From the NCBI RefSeq assembly GCF_003625475.1, contig NZ_RAIQ01000001.1:124001-188000 (forward strand): a DNA stretch of 64,000 nucleotides. The letters are read 5' to 3'. A model generated the notes under the pieces. That model was not told the DNA's origin. It saw only the letters and a program-made list of their open reading frames with translations, and searched no databases. The DNA is from Butyrivibrio sp. X503 (GTDB taxonomy: Bacteria > Bacillota > Clostridia > Lachnospirales > Lachnospiraceae). The number at the start of each line of letters is the position of its first letter. The stretch's first letter is position 1. Positions 17,094 to 25,388 of the stretch are shown here, in pieces. The position numbers and the translations under genes are program-made.

Positions 17094-17177
17094 TCATACA
17101 TTTAAAAGCGCTTTGACAGCATCACAAACGCCTTCCCAATATGCACAAGAAATAAATATGCTTTGAATATATCCCAT
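17094..17177 (-). CDS. 27-residue peptide with two cysteines (candidate signal or RiPP)
   Basis: The ATG at 17177 has a consensus AAGGAGG at 17186-17192, spaced by eight bases, stronger than the sites of its neighbours. The peptide begins MGYIQSIFIS and has cysteines at positions 11 and 18 (a CX6C spacing) within a hydrophobic and aromatic segment, ending VKALLNV. There is no double-glycine leader or signal peptide. It lies 27 bases after the small membrane-protein gene and just before the LytTR/AgrC pair, the position a pheromone gene would take. It may be the ligand of the kinase, a substrate of the LanM-like protein, or a small membrane-active peptide; none is shown. Confidence 0.6.
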   Translation of the reverse strand: MGYIQSIFISCAYWEGVCDAVKALLNV

Positions 17178-17204
17178 TCTTCAATCCTCCTTCCATCGTT
17201 TGCT

Positions 17205-17507
17205 TTATTGAAAGTAACTTATCTGGCATAAAAGCCAGGCTATTACCAATACAAGATTTAATCCCGCCAATACCTTTTCCGGCGGCTCCATATCCAAAAT
17301 AAACCTTGAATTATTTTTTTTATCTTCCCGAAAAAGAATCCTGTAAATAAACATCAGAGAAAAGGCTGATAATATAACATAATTCGATATATAAAATCCT
17401 TCTATCAAACCTTCGTTTCTGTTGAATGCTGACAATAGTAACGCCACGATCAAAGCAAAAGTAAATGCCAGTCTCTGGACTGTAATGCCGTGTTTTATAG
17501 AATCCAT
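17205..17507 (-). CDS. Small membrane protein (about three membrane segments), function unknown
   Basis: The 100-residue protein has hydrophobic segments at about residues 11-28, 38-55 and 78-98. Its start overlaps the end of the LanM-like gene by 13 bases, which indicates translational coupling. I do not recognise the family. Its size and topology are like those of the proteins at 19487-19762 and 20044-20472, whose promoters carry the same LytTR repeats, so these may be related immunity, export or accessory proteins for a peptide product. It is not AgrB-like: it is too short and lacks the conserved histidine/cysteine region. Confidence 0.75.
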   Translation of the reverse strand: MDSIKHGITVQRLAFTFALIVALLLSAFNRNEGLIEGFYISNYVILSAFSLMFIYRILFREDKKNNSRFILDMEPPEKVLAGLNLVLVIAWLLCQISYFQ

Positions 17508-19150
17508 TCATTCACCACACTTTCTATATTTTTGTCATTATCAAAGTAAGCTAAGCTGCAGTGATCGTAGTCAAATGCACTCCTTATAAAATCAATCTGT
17601 TTTTCTTTATCTTCTTTAGAAAAATCATCGAGCTTATTTATTATGCATTCTAACGGAGATTCGTAGCGTCTTTTAAGCGCCCTGTCCCATTCCTGGGTAT
17701 AGACTGTTCTGTCCTTTAATAGCGTTGTGAAATAAGGCACATCACCTCTCATCAACTGCTGTATCTCATGCTTAAGCGAATACTCATCTATACTGCTGTC
17801 TGTAAAAACTAATTTTATATAATCCTGCGTAGTCTCTTTATCCTTTAAAAGCTCAGGTGAATTAAGCTTTTTTAGCATTTGAGAATAAAATTCGCGGTTT
17901 CTTAAACTTATTCTTATCTTGGTATTTTCATAATCTTTTAAAAGCTTATATATAGCAGGGAGGCTATCCATGATATTGTCATAGCCTTCATCAAACCCTT
18001 CTATAACATCATCAACATACTCCCATACGGGAACGCTTTCGCCGGACAACTTCGGTAAATGCGTATGTTTTCCTTTGTATTTTCTGACTTCCCATCGCTC
18101 TTTTGCCTTGGACGTGAACTCATCTGTTATATCACTCTCGGAACGAGCAACAAATATCACATCTCCCAAAGCGTTGTGCTCTATTATATCTTTGTTTTCC
18201 CTGCTGTAATGCATAGGAATGATCGCTGTCTTAAATACAGATCTATCAAAAAGCTTTTTCCCTTTGGTCATCTTTTTTGAAAAAAGATTCATCGAAGAAA
18301 TCGTCTCTGCATCAACCATCACGGGATACTTCCCTACGGAGTATATCTTTTCCTCGCTGATGCCGACTGCATTCATCAAATACGCTGCAGCGAGCATATA
18401 TCCTGCATTTTTGTAAAACTCTTTTATCTCGCTCTCTTTATCACAATTATCGTTATCAAGATGCTCAGCCCAGAAATACTTGTTTCCCTGAACCATATTC
18501 AAAATCTTGTAATCGTCATCGGCGCTTACAAGTCTTATAAGCTTACCGTAAAGTTCAAATATTCTTCCGCTCTCGGGTTTGTAAATAACATAGTCTTCAT
18601 TGATCTTGCATCTGACCGTGCATTTCCCGCTGTTTCTTTTATCTCCTATGAATTCAACTTCCGAAAGAATGGTTTTTTCAGCTTCTTTTACAAGACCTTT
18701 TTTTACAAGTTTATTTATATCGGTCAGGTAATTCTTTATCACTCCCAAAAGATACGCATAGGCAAGATCCATGGTCCTATGGACTTTTTCATACCACAGC
18801 TTATACTTGGCAATGAATCTTTCGTAGTAGTACTTTTCAAAAAAGCGATCTATATACTGTTTATATTGTGAATCCGGGTTAAGATCCCAGAATTCCAAAA
18901 CCCCCGATCTTTGCTCGTTTATATCCGTGATAAGAAGTGACTGGCTGATATCTCTTATTTCCCCCTTGAGATATTCCTTGAACTGTCTCTTTATCCTTCT
19001 GATATTAACGCACTCTCCGCCGGTCTCTTCGTAGCGGCTTGTCAGAACACATACATCCTTGTAAAAGTTTCTAAGCTTTTCCTTGGCCAAAGATTCATAT
19101 ATGGATTCAAACATATATTTTTCCTTGACCGTACTCTCATCCTTTTGCAT
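17495..19150 (-). CDS. LanM dehydratase-domain-like protein (DUF4135) without LanC domain
   Basis: The 551 residues match the N-terminal half of class II lanthipeptide synthetases. Landmarks are VIYKPES with Lys191 (ATP-binding lysine in CylM numbering K274), the helix SEIKEFYKNAGYMLAAAYLM, and YPVMVDAETI with Asp280 and Glu282. The protein ends near KQIDFIRSAF, where DUF4135 normally joins the LanC cyclase domain, and no cyclase is present. The usual GTDxHxEN catalytic motif reads NAVGISEEKI here, so the Asp, His and Asn needed for phosphorylation are replaced by Val, Ile and Glu. GGGGG precedes the ATG. It is first in the operon below LytTR element A. Confidence 0.8.
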   Translation of the reverse strand: MQKDESTVKEKYMFESIYESLAKEKLRNFYKDVCVLTSRYEETGGECVNIRRIKRQFKEYLKGEIRDISQSLLITDINEQRSGVLEFWDLNPDSQYKQYIDRFFEKYYYERFIAKYKLWYEKVHRTMDLAYAYLLGVIKNYLTDINKLVKKGLVKEAEKTILSEVEFIGDKRNSGKCTVRCKINEDYVIYKPESGRIFELYGKLIRLVSADDDYKILNMVQGNKYFWAEHLDNDNCDKESEIKEFYKNAGYMLAAAYLMNAVGISEEKIYSVGKYPVMVDAETISSMNLFSKKMTKGKKLFDRSVFKTAIIPMHYSRENKDIIEHNALGDVIFVARSESDITDEFTSKAKERWEVRKYKGKHTHLPKLSGESVPVWEYVDDVIEGFDEGYDNIMDSLPAIYKLLKDYENTKIRISLRNREFYSQMLKKLNSPELLKDKETTQDYIKLVFTDSSIDEYSLKHEIQQLMRGDVPYFTTLLKDRTVYTQEWDRALKRRYESPLECIINKLDDFSKEDKEKQIDFIRSAFDYDHCSLAYFDNDKNIESVVNEWIL

Positions 19151-19402
19151 TTCCCCCGTCCAATCCGTTTAATTAAGACCGGAGTATCACGACATACTCC
19201 GGCCCGCTTTTGGCATAACATTATGGATAAAAATAATAATCAGGTTATAGTAGTTTTGGTTTTATCCACTTATATCAATAATGATGTTAGAGACTTTGTT
19301 ATTCATGCACATTTAATTGTTCATTGTGTTTTGACTTCCCCCATAATGTTATGGTAAGGCGTTAAATCCTTACACCCCAAGCTTAATGTGTCCGAAAACG
19401 TT
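19151..19402 (-). other. Long leader between LytTR element A and the LanM-like gene
   Basis: About 250 bases without a supported gene. A 9-bp GC-rich hairpin CCGGAGTAT/ATACTCCGG (19179-19202) stands just before the ribosome binding site. A 13-bp perfect inverted repeat, CATAACATTATGG, bounds 19214-19353. A hairpin GTAAGG/CCTTAC lies at about 19353-19373. These could control read-through or translation of the operon. Confidence 0.5.
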
Positions 19403-19474
19403 TTTCAACAACAATGGGATGAACGACAAGTTTTTGTTATGAACGACAAGTTTTTTAACGTTAAACGTTAAATG
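19403..19474 (-). promoter_or_regulatory. LytTR-type promoter element A (before LanM-like operon)
   Basis: On the minus strand, AACGTTTAACGTT is followed by two GTCGTTCAT boxes (19439-19447 and 19419-19427, 20 bp apart) and then CCCATTGTTGTTG. Elements B and C have the same order. LytTR regulators bind such direct repeats, usually with the promoter-proximal box touching the -35. This copy has one base less between boxes than B and C. Confidence 0.7.
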
Positions 19475-19486
19475 CTATTTCCATTC

Positions 19487-19762
19487 CTAATCCATCACCT
19501 GCTTTATATTTGTATTTACAGCGCTTAAACATATGGCCGCGACCAAACAAACACAGCTCCATACTCCCACTCCAAAAGACATCATCGCCACATACATGAG
19601 TAATAAAATTATGGATATATCAAACAAAGCTATTTCATAAACATCTTCAATGCGCTCATAATTATGCTTTTTTCCACGTATTTTTTTCCAAAATTTACAC
19701 ATTGTAAATAGCCATAGGGCCAATAAAATAACATGAATGAAAACAATGATCAGATTTTCCAT
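19487..19762 (-). CDS. Small membrane protein under LytTR element B, function unknown
   Basis: I use the ATG at 19762 (91 residues) because GAGGAG lies upstream and the product then starts with the membrane segment MENLIIVFIHVILLALWLF. An open frame continues 37 codons further upstream but is basic and lacks a site. Three hydrophobic segments are seen, separated by a basic patch (KFWKKIRGKKHNY). The family is not recognised. The stop lies 13 bases before LytTR element A, without a terminator. Its own promoter element B is about 120 bases upstream of the start. Probably part of the same peptide-responsive regulon as the LanM-like operon. Confidence 0.65.
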   Translation of the reverse strand: MENLIIVFIHVILLALWLFTMCKFWKKIRGKKHNYERIEDVYEIALFDISIILLLMYVAMMSFGVGVWSCVCLVAAICLSAVNTNIKQVMD

Positions 19763-19884
19763 AATACTACAGTTCTCCTCACTTTCCTTTTTTTCGTCAA
19801 TACTGATTTCTTTACCGGTTTTTCTGTTAACTATGAACCAATAAAAAATTAACGATTTTCTATAGCGTATCAATCATTTAAAAA

Positions 19885-19959
19885 CAATTACAACACCAAT
19901 GTGATGAACGACGGTCTTTTTGTTATGAACAACAAACTTTTTAACGTTAAACGTTAAAC
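19885..19959 (-). promoter_or_regulatory. LytTR-type promoter element B
   Basis: Boxes GTTGTTCAT (19925-19933) and GTCGTTCAT (19904-19912) are 21 bp apart, preceded by AACGTTTAACGTT and followed by CACATTGGTGTTGTAAT, which supplies a possible -10 (TGTAAT). Confidence 0.75.
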
Positions 19960-19976
19960 GTGATTTAAATCAACAA

Positions 19977-20007
19977 AAAACTCCGCGGAAAATTTCCGCG
20001 GAGTTTT
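19977..20007 (-). terminator. Terminator of the 20044-20472 gene
   Basis: GC-rich hairpin CTCCGCGG/CCGCGGAG extended by A/T pairs, with a T tract on both strands. It separates the gene from LytTR element B. Confidence 0.85.
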
Positions 20008-20043
20008 AAAACGTTATCCAGAAATATAATTCAGGCTAAATAG

Positions 20044-20472
20044 TTATGCTTTTTCTTTATTCAATTTTTCTATACCTTCTTGAAACGGCGCGGTAATCAT
20101 CATCATAGCACCTGTTAACGTAGCTACACCCACATAAATTCTTCTGTGATCAGGCCAAAGCATCCATAAAGCCGTAATGATAAAGATAGATCCGAGCACT
20201 AATTGATATATCTTCATAATTCCTTTTTGGCCTTTTTTCAATCTGATCATAAAAAAGTAAATATCTAATGCAAAAACAAGGACAAAGTCGATGAAAAGGA
20301 GCAATTCGCCCATTGGCCTCTTGGCAAAAAAAGCCAAAAACATATTATAAGCCCCCAAAATACAACCAAAAACTTTGATTACTTTATTTTCCCATATAAA
20401 ATTAAATACCTTCCATTTTGATAGTGCCCATATTATCCAGGCACATCCAGTCACAAATAGTAAATTATTCAT
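20044..20472 (-). CDS. Membrane protein (about four membrane segments) under LytTR element C, function unknown
   Basis: I use the ATG at 20472 (142 residues): GGAG lies seven bases upstream, and a GTG two codons earlier is less well placed. Hydrophobic segments are at about residues 3-18, 31-48, 56-75 and 85-105, with a weaker one at 112-130; the C-terminus is charged. The family is not recognised. It has its own LytTR promoter element about 70 bases upstream and a strong terminator, so it is a single-gene unit in the putative regulon. An immunity or accessory role for a secreted peptide is a guess from context. Confidence 0.7.
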   Translation of the reverse strand: MNNLLFVTGCAWIIWALSKWKVFNFIWENKVIKVFGCILGAYNMFLAFFAKRPMGELLLFIDFVLVFALDIYFFMIRLKKGQKGIMKIYQLVLGSIFIITALWMLWPDHRRIYVGVATLTGAMMMITAPFQEGIEKLNKEKA

Positions 20473-20523
20473 TCTCACGCTCCATAATATTCTATTTTAT
20501 TTAGCGTACCAGCCCTTGCAGAG

Positions 20524-20585
20524 CAATTACAACATCAATGTGATGAACGACGTTTTTTTTGTTATGAACAACAGGTTTTCTTAAC
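20524..20585 (-). promoter_or_regulatory. LytTR-type promoter element C
   Basis: Boxes GTTGTTCAT (20564-20572) and GTCGTTCAT (20543-20551) are 21 bp apart, followed by CACATTGATGTTGTAATTG, nearly identical to element B. The upstream AACGTT repeats are mostly lost; an A/T-rich stretch and the pfp terminator lie there. Confidence 0.75.
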
Positions 20586-20603
20586 ATTTGTAATAAAAAA
20601 AAG

Positions 20604-20628
20604 GCTCTGAGGACTTATTCCTCAGAGC
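20604..20628 (-). terminator. Terminator of the phosphofructokinase gene
   Basis: Ten-bp perfect stem GCTCTGAGGA/TCCTCAGAGC with a 5-nt loop, then eight T on the minus strand. Confidence 0.88.
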
Positions 20629-20669
20629 TCTCCACTTAACTCAATCCGTAATTCAATTTACCGGTAATC

Positions 20670-21935
20670 TCACACAGCCTCAGCGATAACAAGGTGTCTG
20701 GGAAGTCCGCCTGAAATGATCGGCATCATCTCGCCGAAGATAAGAGGACGGGCATACTTGTCAAACTGCTCTGTAAGGCCGCATCCGTCGGGTGTTATCC
20801 ACTCATCGGGGATCATCTTCTCGCAGTTGGCGATAGAGTGTATGTCGTAGGTTCCGTAAGTGCAGATGTAAGGGCAATCACTGCTCCACTCTTCCTTACC
20901 GAAGTCTTGATACATAGCTCTCTTCATGATGATCATCTTGCCGGTCTCACCCGCAACGGCAGCATTAAGAGCTTCATAGCCGCACTGATAAGCCTCTCTT
21001 ACGTCTGTAAGTGATGCCATGTGAGAAGCTGCTCTCTGAAGAGTGCTGAGCTCAACGGTTCTTGTACGTAAGCCAAGCTCTGCACTTAATTTGTCGGCAA
21101 GTACCTTACAAGCTGCGCTCATCTGCTTATGACCGAATGTATCCGTTGCAACTTTGCCTCCGAGCTCGCACACATATGTGCCGTCGGCAAGTTTGATTCC
21201 CTCTGAAATTACAATAAGTACGGGCTTACCTTTGGAAGAGAGTTCCTTCATCTGCTCCATGAACTTGTCCATGTCAAAAGGTCTCTCCGGAAGAAAGATT
21301 GCATCGGGTCCCGAGCAATCATCAGATTTGGATAAAGATGCCGCTGCCGCAAGCCATCCCGCATTTCTTCCCATGATCTCTACGATAACGGTCGCAGGAT
21401 TTCTTTTGTCAGCTGCCTGATTGTCGCGGATCAGCTCTTTTACGCTGGTCGCTATATATTTGGCTGCAGAACCAAAACCGGGGCAATGATCGGTGATAGG
21501 AAGATCATTGTCTATTGTCTTGGGTATGCCGATAAAACGCTGGGATTTACCCTTTTCTTTTGCATAATCCGACAACTGCATGATTGTATCCATTGAATCG
21601 TTGCCACCGATATAGAAAACCATATCGATATTGTTCTTCTCAAGAACGTCGAAGATCTTGATGTAGTCAGCTTCATTCTTACTTGCTACAGGAAGCTTGT
21701 ATCTGCATGTTCCGAGCACCGCTGCAGGCGTTCTCTTAAGCAGTTCCACATTGGTCGTATCCGACAAATAATTGTCCAGATCGACGATGTGTCCGTTAAT
21801 AAGACCTTCAATACCATGGAGCATACCGAATACCTTTGGTGCTCCGAGTTCCTTGGCGCGTACATAAGCGCCGGCCACAGACGCATTGATAGCGGCCGTA
21901 GGCCCACCTGACTGTCCGATTATGACGTTATTCAT
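20670..21935 (-). CDS. pfp: 6-phosphofructokinase, probably pyrophosphate-dependent
   Basis: The 421-residue enzyme phosphorylates fructose-6-phosphate. The N-terminal GQSGGPTAAINAS and the FGSAAKYIATS stretch fit the long PFK clade. The motif PKTIDNDLP has lysine where ATP-dependent enzymes have glycine (PGTIDND), a change linked to pyrophosphate use. The neighbouring GGNDSM differs from both GGDGS and the usual GGDDS. The start has GGGAGGG upstream. It is monocistronic. The phosphoryl donor is inferred from these residues and is not certain. Confidence 0.88.
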   Translation of the reverse strand: MNNVIIGQSGGPTAAINASVAGAYVRAKELGAPKVFGMLHGIEGLINGHIVDLDNYLSDTTNVELLKRTPAAVLGTCRYKLPVASKNEADYIKIFDVLEKNNIDMVFYIGGNDSMDTIMQLSDYAKEKGKSQRFIGIPKTIDNDLPITDHCPGFGSAAKYIATSVKELIRDNQAADKRNPATVIVEIMGRNAGWLAAAASLSKSDDCSGPDAIFLPERPFDMDKFMEQMKELSSKGKPVLIVISEGIKLADGTYVCELGGKVATDTFGHKQMSAACKVLADKLSAELGLRTRTVELSTLQRAASHMASLTDVREAYQCGYEALNAAVAGETGKMIIMKRAMYQDFGKEEWSSDCPYICTYGTYDIHSIANCEKMIPDEWITPDGCGLTEQFDKYARPLIFGEMMPIISGGLPRHLVIAEAV

Positions 21936-22231
21936 GAGTCCCTCCCAACTTAACTAAATTTTTGTGTAGTTTCTTTTTATATATCACGGATCTGACCCGC
22001 AATTTTCACACAACTAAGATAATAATGCCTTACACCCAAGTAAATAACAAGTCTTGACTTTTCCGGCGTTTTTTCTCCTGTCTAAAAAGTTTATAGATTT
22101 TTATTATTTATTTATTTGATTTGGGTACAAAAACGACCTTATCATTAATCTAGGATAAGAAAAAAGTTTGTAAATGGGGATCGTAACTACAGTCAGCTAA
22201 CATCATAGTCAGGCACAAATAGGTGTAAGCT

Positions 22232-22744
22232 ATGAAAAAGACATTACGAATAATCCTTGCTCTTTTTATTATCACATGTTCTGTTTTTGCTTTTGAGGGA
22301 AGCGCATACGCAAGATCATCTAATCCACCCGATCTTTATGACATCATAATGCTTCAAAAGATCAATTCGTTCAGGGAAGAGAACGGTTTGTCCGCTCTTG
22401 AATTAAACGACGATCTTTTTGACGTAGCCGATGTGCGCCTTTATGAGCTCCCAGTCAATTTTGACCACACAAGACCTAACGGAGAGAGCTACAAGACCGT
22501 ATACAACGAGCTTGGACTTAATAACAAATATGAGCGCGGAAGCGAAAATATAGCCAAAATTCTCGATGATTGGGATTTCCAAAACGACAGCGGCGACGAA
22601 TACGTTGAATATATCTTTGAAGCATACGTAAACAGTGACAGCCACCGTGAGAACATGCTAAAGCCTTACTGGAAATACTACGGCGGAGGATTCCTCACCA
22701 ATTACAACGGCAATTGCTATCAGATACAGGTATTTGCGAAGTAA
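22232..22744 (+). CDS. Secreted CAP/SCP-domain protein
   Basis: The 170-residue protein has an N-terminal signal peptide (hydrophobic residues 5-21, predicted cut after EGSAYA). The mature part is a CAP domain: INSFREENGLSALELND near its start, a histidine in VNFDHTRPNGE, the SENIAKI strand, and HRENMLKPYWKYYGGGF near the end. The cavity residues His, Glu and His typical of the family are present. Bacterial CAP proteins are secreted, of mostly unknown function. A ribosome site is weak (AGGTG). The 290-bp region before it holds a hairpin (CTTATC/GATAAG near 22139-22160) but no recognised riboswitch. Confidence 0.88.
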   Translation: MKKTLRIILALFIITCSVFAFEGSAYARSSNPPDLYDIIMLQKINSFREENGLSALELNDDLFDVADVRLYELPVNFDHTRPNGESYKTVYNELGLNNKYERGSENIAKILDDWDFQNDSGDEYVEYIFEAYVNSDSHRENMLKPYWKYYGGGFLTNYNGNCYQIQVFAK

Positions 22745-22751
22745 GATCATC

Positions 22752-25388
22752 CTATGCATCGGCAAGCCTTAGTCTTTCGATCACCGTTTCCCGCATTGCC
22801 CTCTTATAAACAATATACGGGATAAGTAGCATTACAACGATCAGAAACGGCAAAATAACGCAAATAGGAAACAGCGTGAATCTGTATGTAAAGAACCACA
22901 TTTCTCCTTCGATCGGCTTTATAAAAAGTATTGAAATAATGCTGCTGAAAAGTGCTCCGAATACCAGCGCCAAGCCTCCGTATATAATGCCTTCCAGGCA
23001 AATACTCTTTCTCTGAAGGCTCTTTGTCATTCCCACTGCTTCAAGCATTGCAAGCTCAAGCCTTCTTGAGATAACCGATGTCACAATGGTGTTTGTAAAG
23101 TTCAAAATTCCTATAAGAGCAAGTATGATCGTCAAAAGACCTCCTACAGCCTTGAACATATTGGTGACCTGATAAAACATCTTTTTATAAACCGCTCTTG
23201 AAGAATACGTAAGTGACGGCTCAACTTTTGTTGTATAGTCATCCATCCATTTTTCCAATGAAGGCTCCGCTTCATCCGTAGTATCTATAAGAGTTCTCAT
23301 AGGCATCCTGTCTCCAAAGAAATCCAGGAATTCCTCCGAAGGAAGCACGTAAGCCACATCCATATCCGTATACGCCTGTATCCTAACGGCATAAGGAATG
23401 TCCATCGTTGCCATTACCTCGTATTCTCTGATCTCTCCATCGTCATTATTTACGGCAACCGTTTCTCCCGGCAGGAAATACGGGAAAGGATCGTCTCCTG
23501 ATTCGTTGCCGTAAGAATACTCATTTACCAAAATATATTTTCCGGTTTTAAACTTTTCGGCGTCGTACGTGCCATGCAGGATATTCAACGTACTGATGGG
23601 ATATTCATCCATTCCGTATATTCGCGCAATAGTATTGTTTTCATCAAAAGCTTCACCCGCTTCGGCAGTGGATGCCATGTACATATCACGCATCGGGGTT
23701 TTGACGTTTTCGTTATCGAGCAGACGTTCCTTAAATCTTGCGAAGTCTCTTTCATTAAGCTTCTGCATAGAATACTCCTGCGCATAGACATTTCCGATGT
23801 TAAGTATTCCATCCTGTTTTTTTATCTTGTCCAAAAAAGCTTCGGTAACCCCATCGTAGCAATTCACCGAAACGGCAAGGCTATCCGTTGAATAATCCGC
23901 AACGGAAAAATCGGTTGCCACAAAAGAAGCGACGAATTTATTCTCATCAAAACCAACAAGCATGGTATATACGATGGTTAACACCGTCAAAGAAAGTGAC
24001 AACGAAAGTACCACAAAAAAGCATCTTTTCTTTTCCCTGAGGACATTTCTTAAAGCAAATTCAAAGACGTTAAATGATGATGCTTTTTTCTTTCTTTTTT
24101 TGCCTTTACCGCTTCTATCTTTCTCCGTAAATCTGACCGCCTCTATCGGGGTTACTCTTGATGCTGTCTTTGCTGCTTTTCCTACAGATATCCTCACGGT
24201 AATATATGAAAAAAGCGCAGAGAACAAAAGTATCCATATATTTACGCTGGCACGAGAGTCAGTAGTTTCGGAAAAAGCCAGAATCTTCATAATCAGCGGA
24301 AGCAGCAAGCTTCCGAATGCAAGGCCTCCTATGAGACCTGCTGTTATTCCGGGTATTGAATGAAAGATTGCCTGCCATTTTATTATCTTCTTAAGCTGTT
24401 TACTGCTTGTACCCACAGTTTTTAACAGCCCGTATGAGCGAATGTCCGTGTAAACATTGATACGATAAATATTGCTTATAATAAGATATCCCGACAAAAA
24501 AATGGTCAGAAGCAATATAGTCGTAAAGATAACGGTGGAAGGATCCATATTCGAACCCATATATCCCCAATTCACACCGGTTTCCACATTCGAAGGAAGC
24601 CCGTCTCTTTCAACAGCTTTATCAAGCTGATATTGAAAAGCCAGAGGGAAAAAGAAATCAACCTCCGCGTCAATTCTTCCAAAAGACGCCCTCGTTCCCT
24701 CATGAACCTCTTCATCATAGTAAGAGGTTGTCGGCGTGGGAGCATATTTTTTCTGAAACTCTTCGGATACCAAAACCGATTGTGCCAGCGAGGCGCGGTC
24801 GCCCGTATGGATTCCGACTATCACAAATTCATGATCAAAAACGCTGTCTTTCCCTTCAATCTTTATGGAGACCGTCTTTCCCAAAAGCTCCTCGTAGTCC
24901 TCTTTTGATGTAATGTTCATTCCCAAAGCCTGCAAAACCAAGCTGCTTGCCGAAATCTCATTTTCTTTTTCCGGAAGGCGTCCTACTTCGGGATAGCAGA
25001 AACTATTTTGGGCGCAAGGAGCATCTAAAAAAACTATCTCGGTGTATAGCTTATTAAGCTCATCGTTTACAGCAGTTCCGATATGTATCATCTTGGATAC
25101 GCTTTTTAACTTATCGTCGGAAGCAAGGCGATCGTATTCAGCTTCGGTCAGATACTTTACTCCGGCGACACTCTTGGAACCTACCTGTCTTGAGGCCTGC
25201 TCCTGAAATTTACTTATTATGCTTCCTCCAATCGTAAAAAGCGTTGCAAACATAAGAGTGCAAAGTGCGATCGAAACGATCACTACAAGACTTTTCCTGA
25301 AATTAGCTTTTACCGATTTATAAGCAAGCTTACGTATTACTTTTCCATTGCCTACAGCAGGACCTTTTGCTCTTTTATCTTTTAACAT
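22752..25388 (-). CDS. FtsX-like ABC transporter permease (antimicrobial-peptide type)
   Basis: The 878-residue protein has an N-terminal membrane segment (about 34-54), a long extracytoplasmic region, three membrane segments around residues 285-395, another segment near 455, a second extracytoplasmic region, and three C-terminal segments. These are two FtsX core domains, as in MacB- and Bce-like permeases. It overlaps the ATPase gene by seven bases. With the upstream kinase and regulator it forms a peptide-sensing and resistance module. It is larger than BceB (about 650 residues) and lacks an obvious single big loop between helices 7 and 8, so the exact subfamily is open. Confidence 0.9.
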   Translation of the reverse strand: MLKDKRAKGPAVGNGKVIRKLAYKSVKANFRKSLVVIVSIALCTLMFATLFTIGGSIISKFQEQASRQVGSKSVAGVKYLTEAEYDRLASDDKLKSVSKMIHIGTAVNDELNKLYTEIVFLDAPCAQNSFCYPEVGRLPEKENEISASSLVLQALGMNITSKEDYEELLGKTVSIKIEGKDSVFDHEFVIVGIHTGDRASLAQSVLVSEEFQKKYAPTPTTSYYDEEVHEGTRASFGRIDAEVDFFFPLAFQYQLDKAVERDGLPSNVETGVNWGYMGSNMDPSTVIFTTILLLTIFLSGYLIISNIYRINVYTDIRSYGLLKTVGTSSKQLKKIIKWQAIFHSIPGITAGLIGGLAFGSLLLPLIMKILAFSETTDSRASVNIWILLFSALFSYITVRISVGKAAKTASRVTPIEAVRFTEKDRSGKGKKRKKKASSFNVFEFALRNVLREKKRCFFVVLSLSLSLTVLTIVYTMLVGFDENKFVASFVATDFSVADYSTDSLAVSVNCYDGVTEAFLDKIKKQDGILNIGNVYAQEYSMQKLNERDFARFKERLLDNENVKTPMRDMYMASTAEAGEAFDENNTIARIYGMDEYPISTLNILHGTYDAEKFKTGKYILVNEYSYGNESGDDPFPYFLPGETVAVNNDDGEIREYEVMATMDIPYAVRIQAYTDMDVAYVLPSEEFLDFFGDRMPMRTLIDTTDEAEPSLEKWMDDYTTKVEPSLTYSSRAVYKKMFYQVTNMFKAVGGLLTIILALIGILNFTNTIVTSVISRRLELAMLEAVGMTKSLQRKSICLEGIIYGGLALVFGALFSSIISILFIKPIEGEMWFFTYRFTLFPICVILPFLIVVMLLIPYIVYKRAMRETVIERLRLADA

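Noticed and set aside
17205..17507. AgrB peptide-processing protease
   Set aside because: At 100 residues it is half the size of AgrB and lacks the catalytic His and Cys region.
19214..19226. Xer/dif-type recombination site
   Set aside because: The CATAA and TTATG arms are separated by two bases, not the six of a dif site.
19403..20585. CRISPR array or transposon ends from the three similar blocks
   Set aside because: Only three blocks exist, spaced 500-640 bp with genes between, each just upstream of a minus-strand gene; promoter elements explain them better.
21936..22231. Riboswitch before the CAP-domain gene
   Set aside because: A short hairpin is present but none of the conserved cores of c-di-GMP, c-di-AMP or other common classes was seen.
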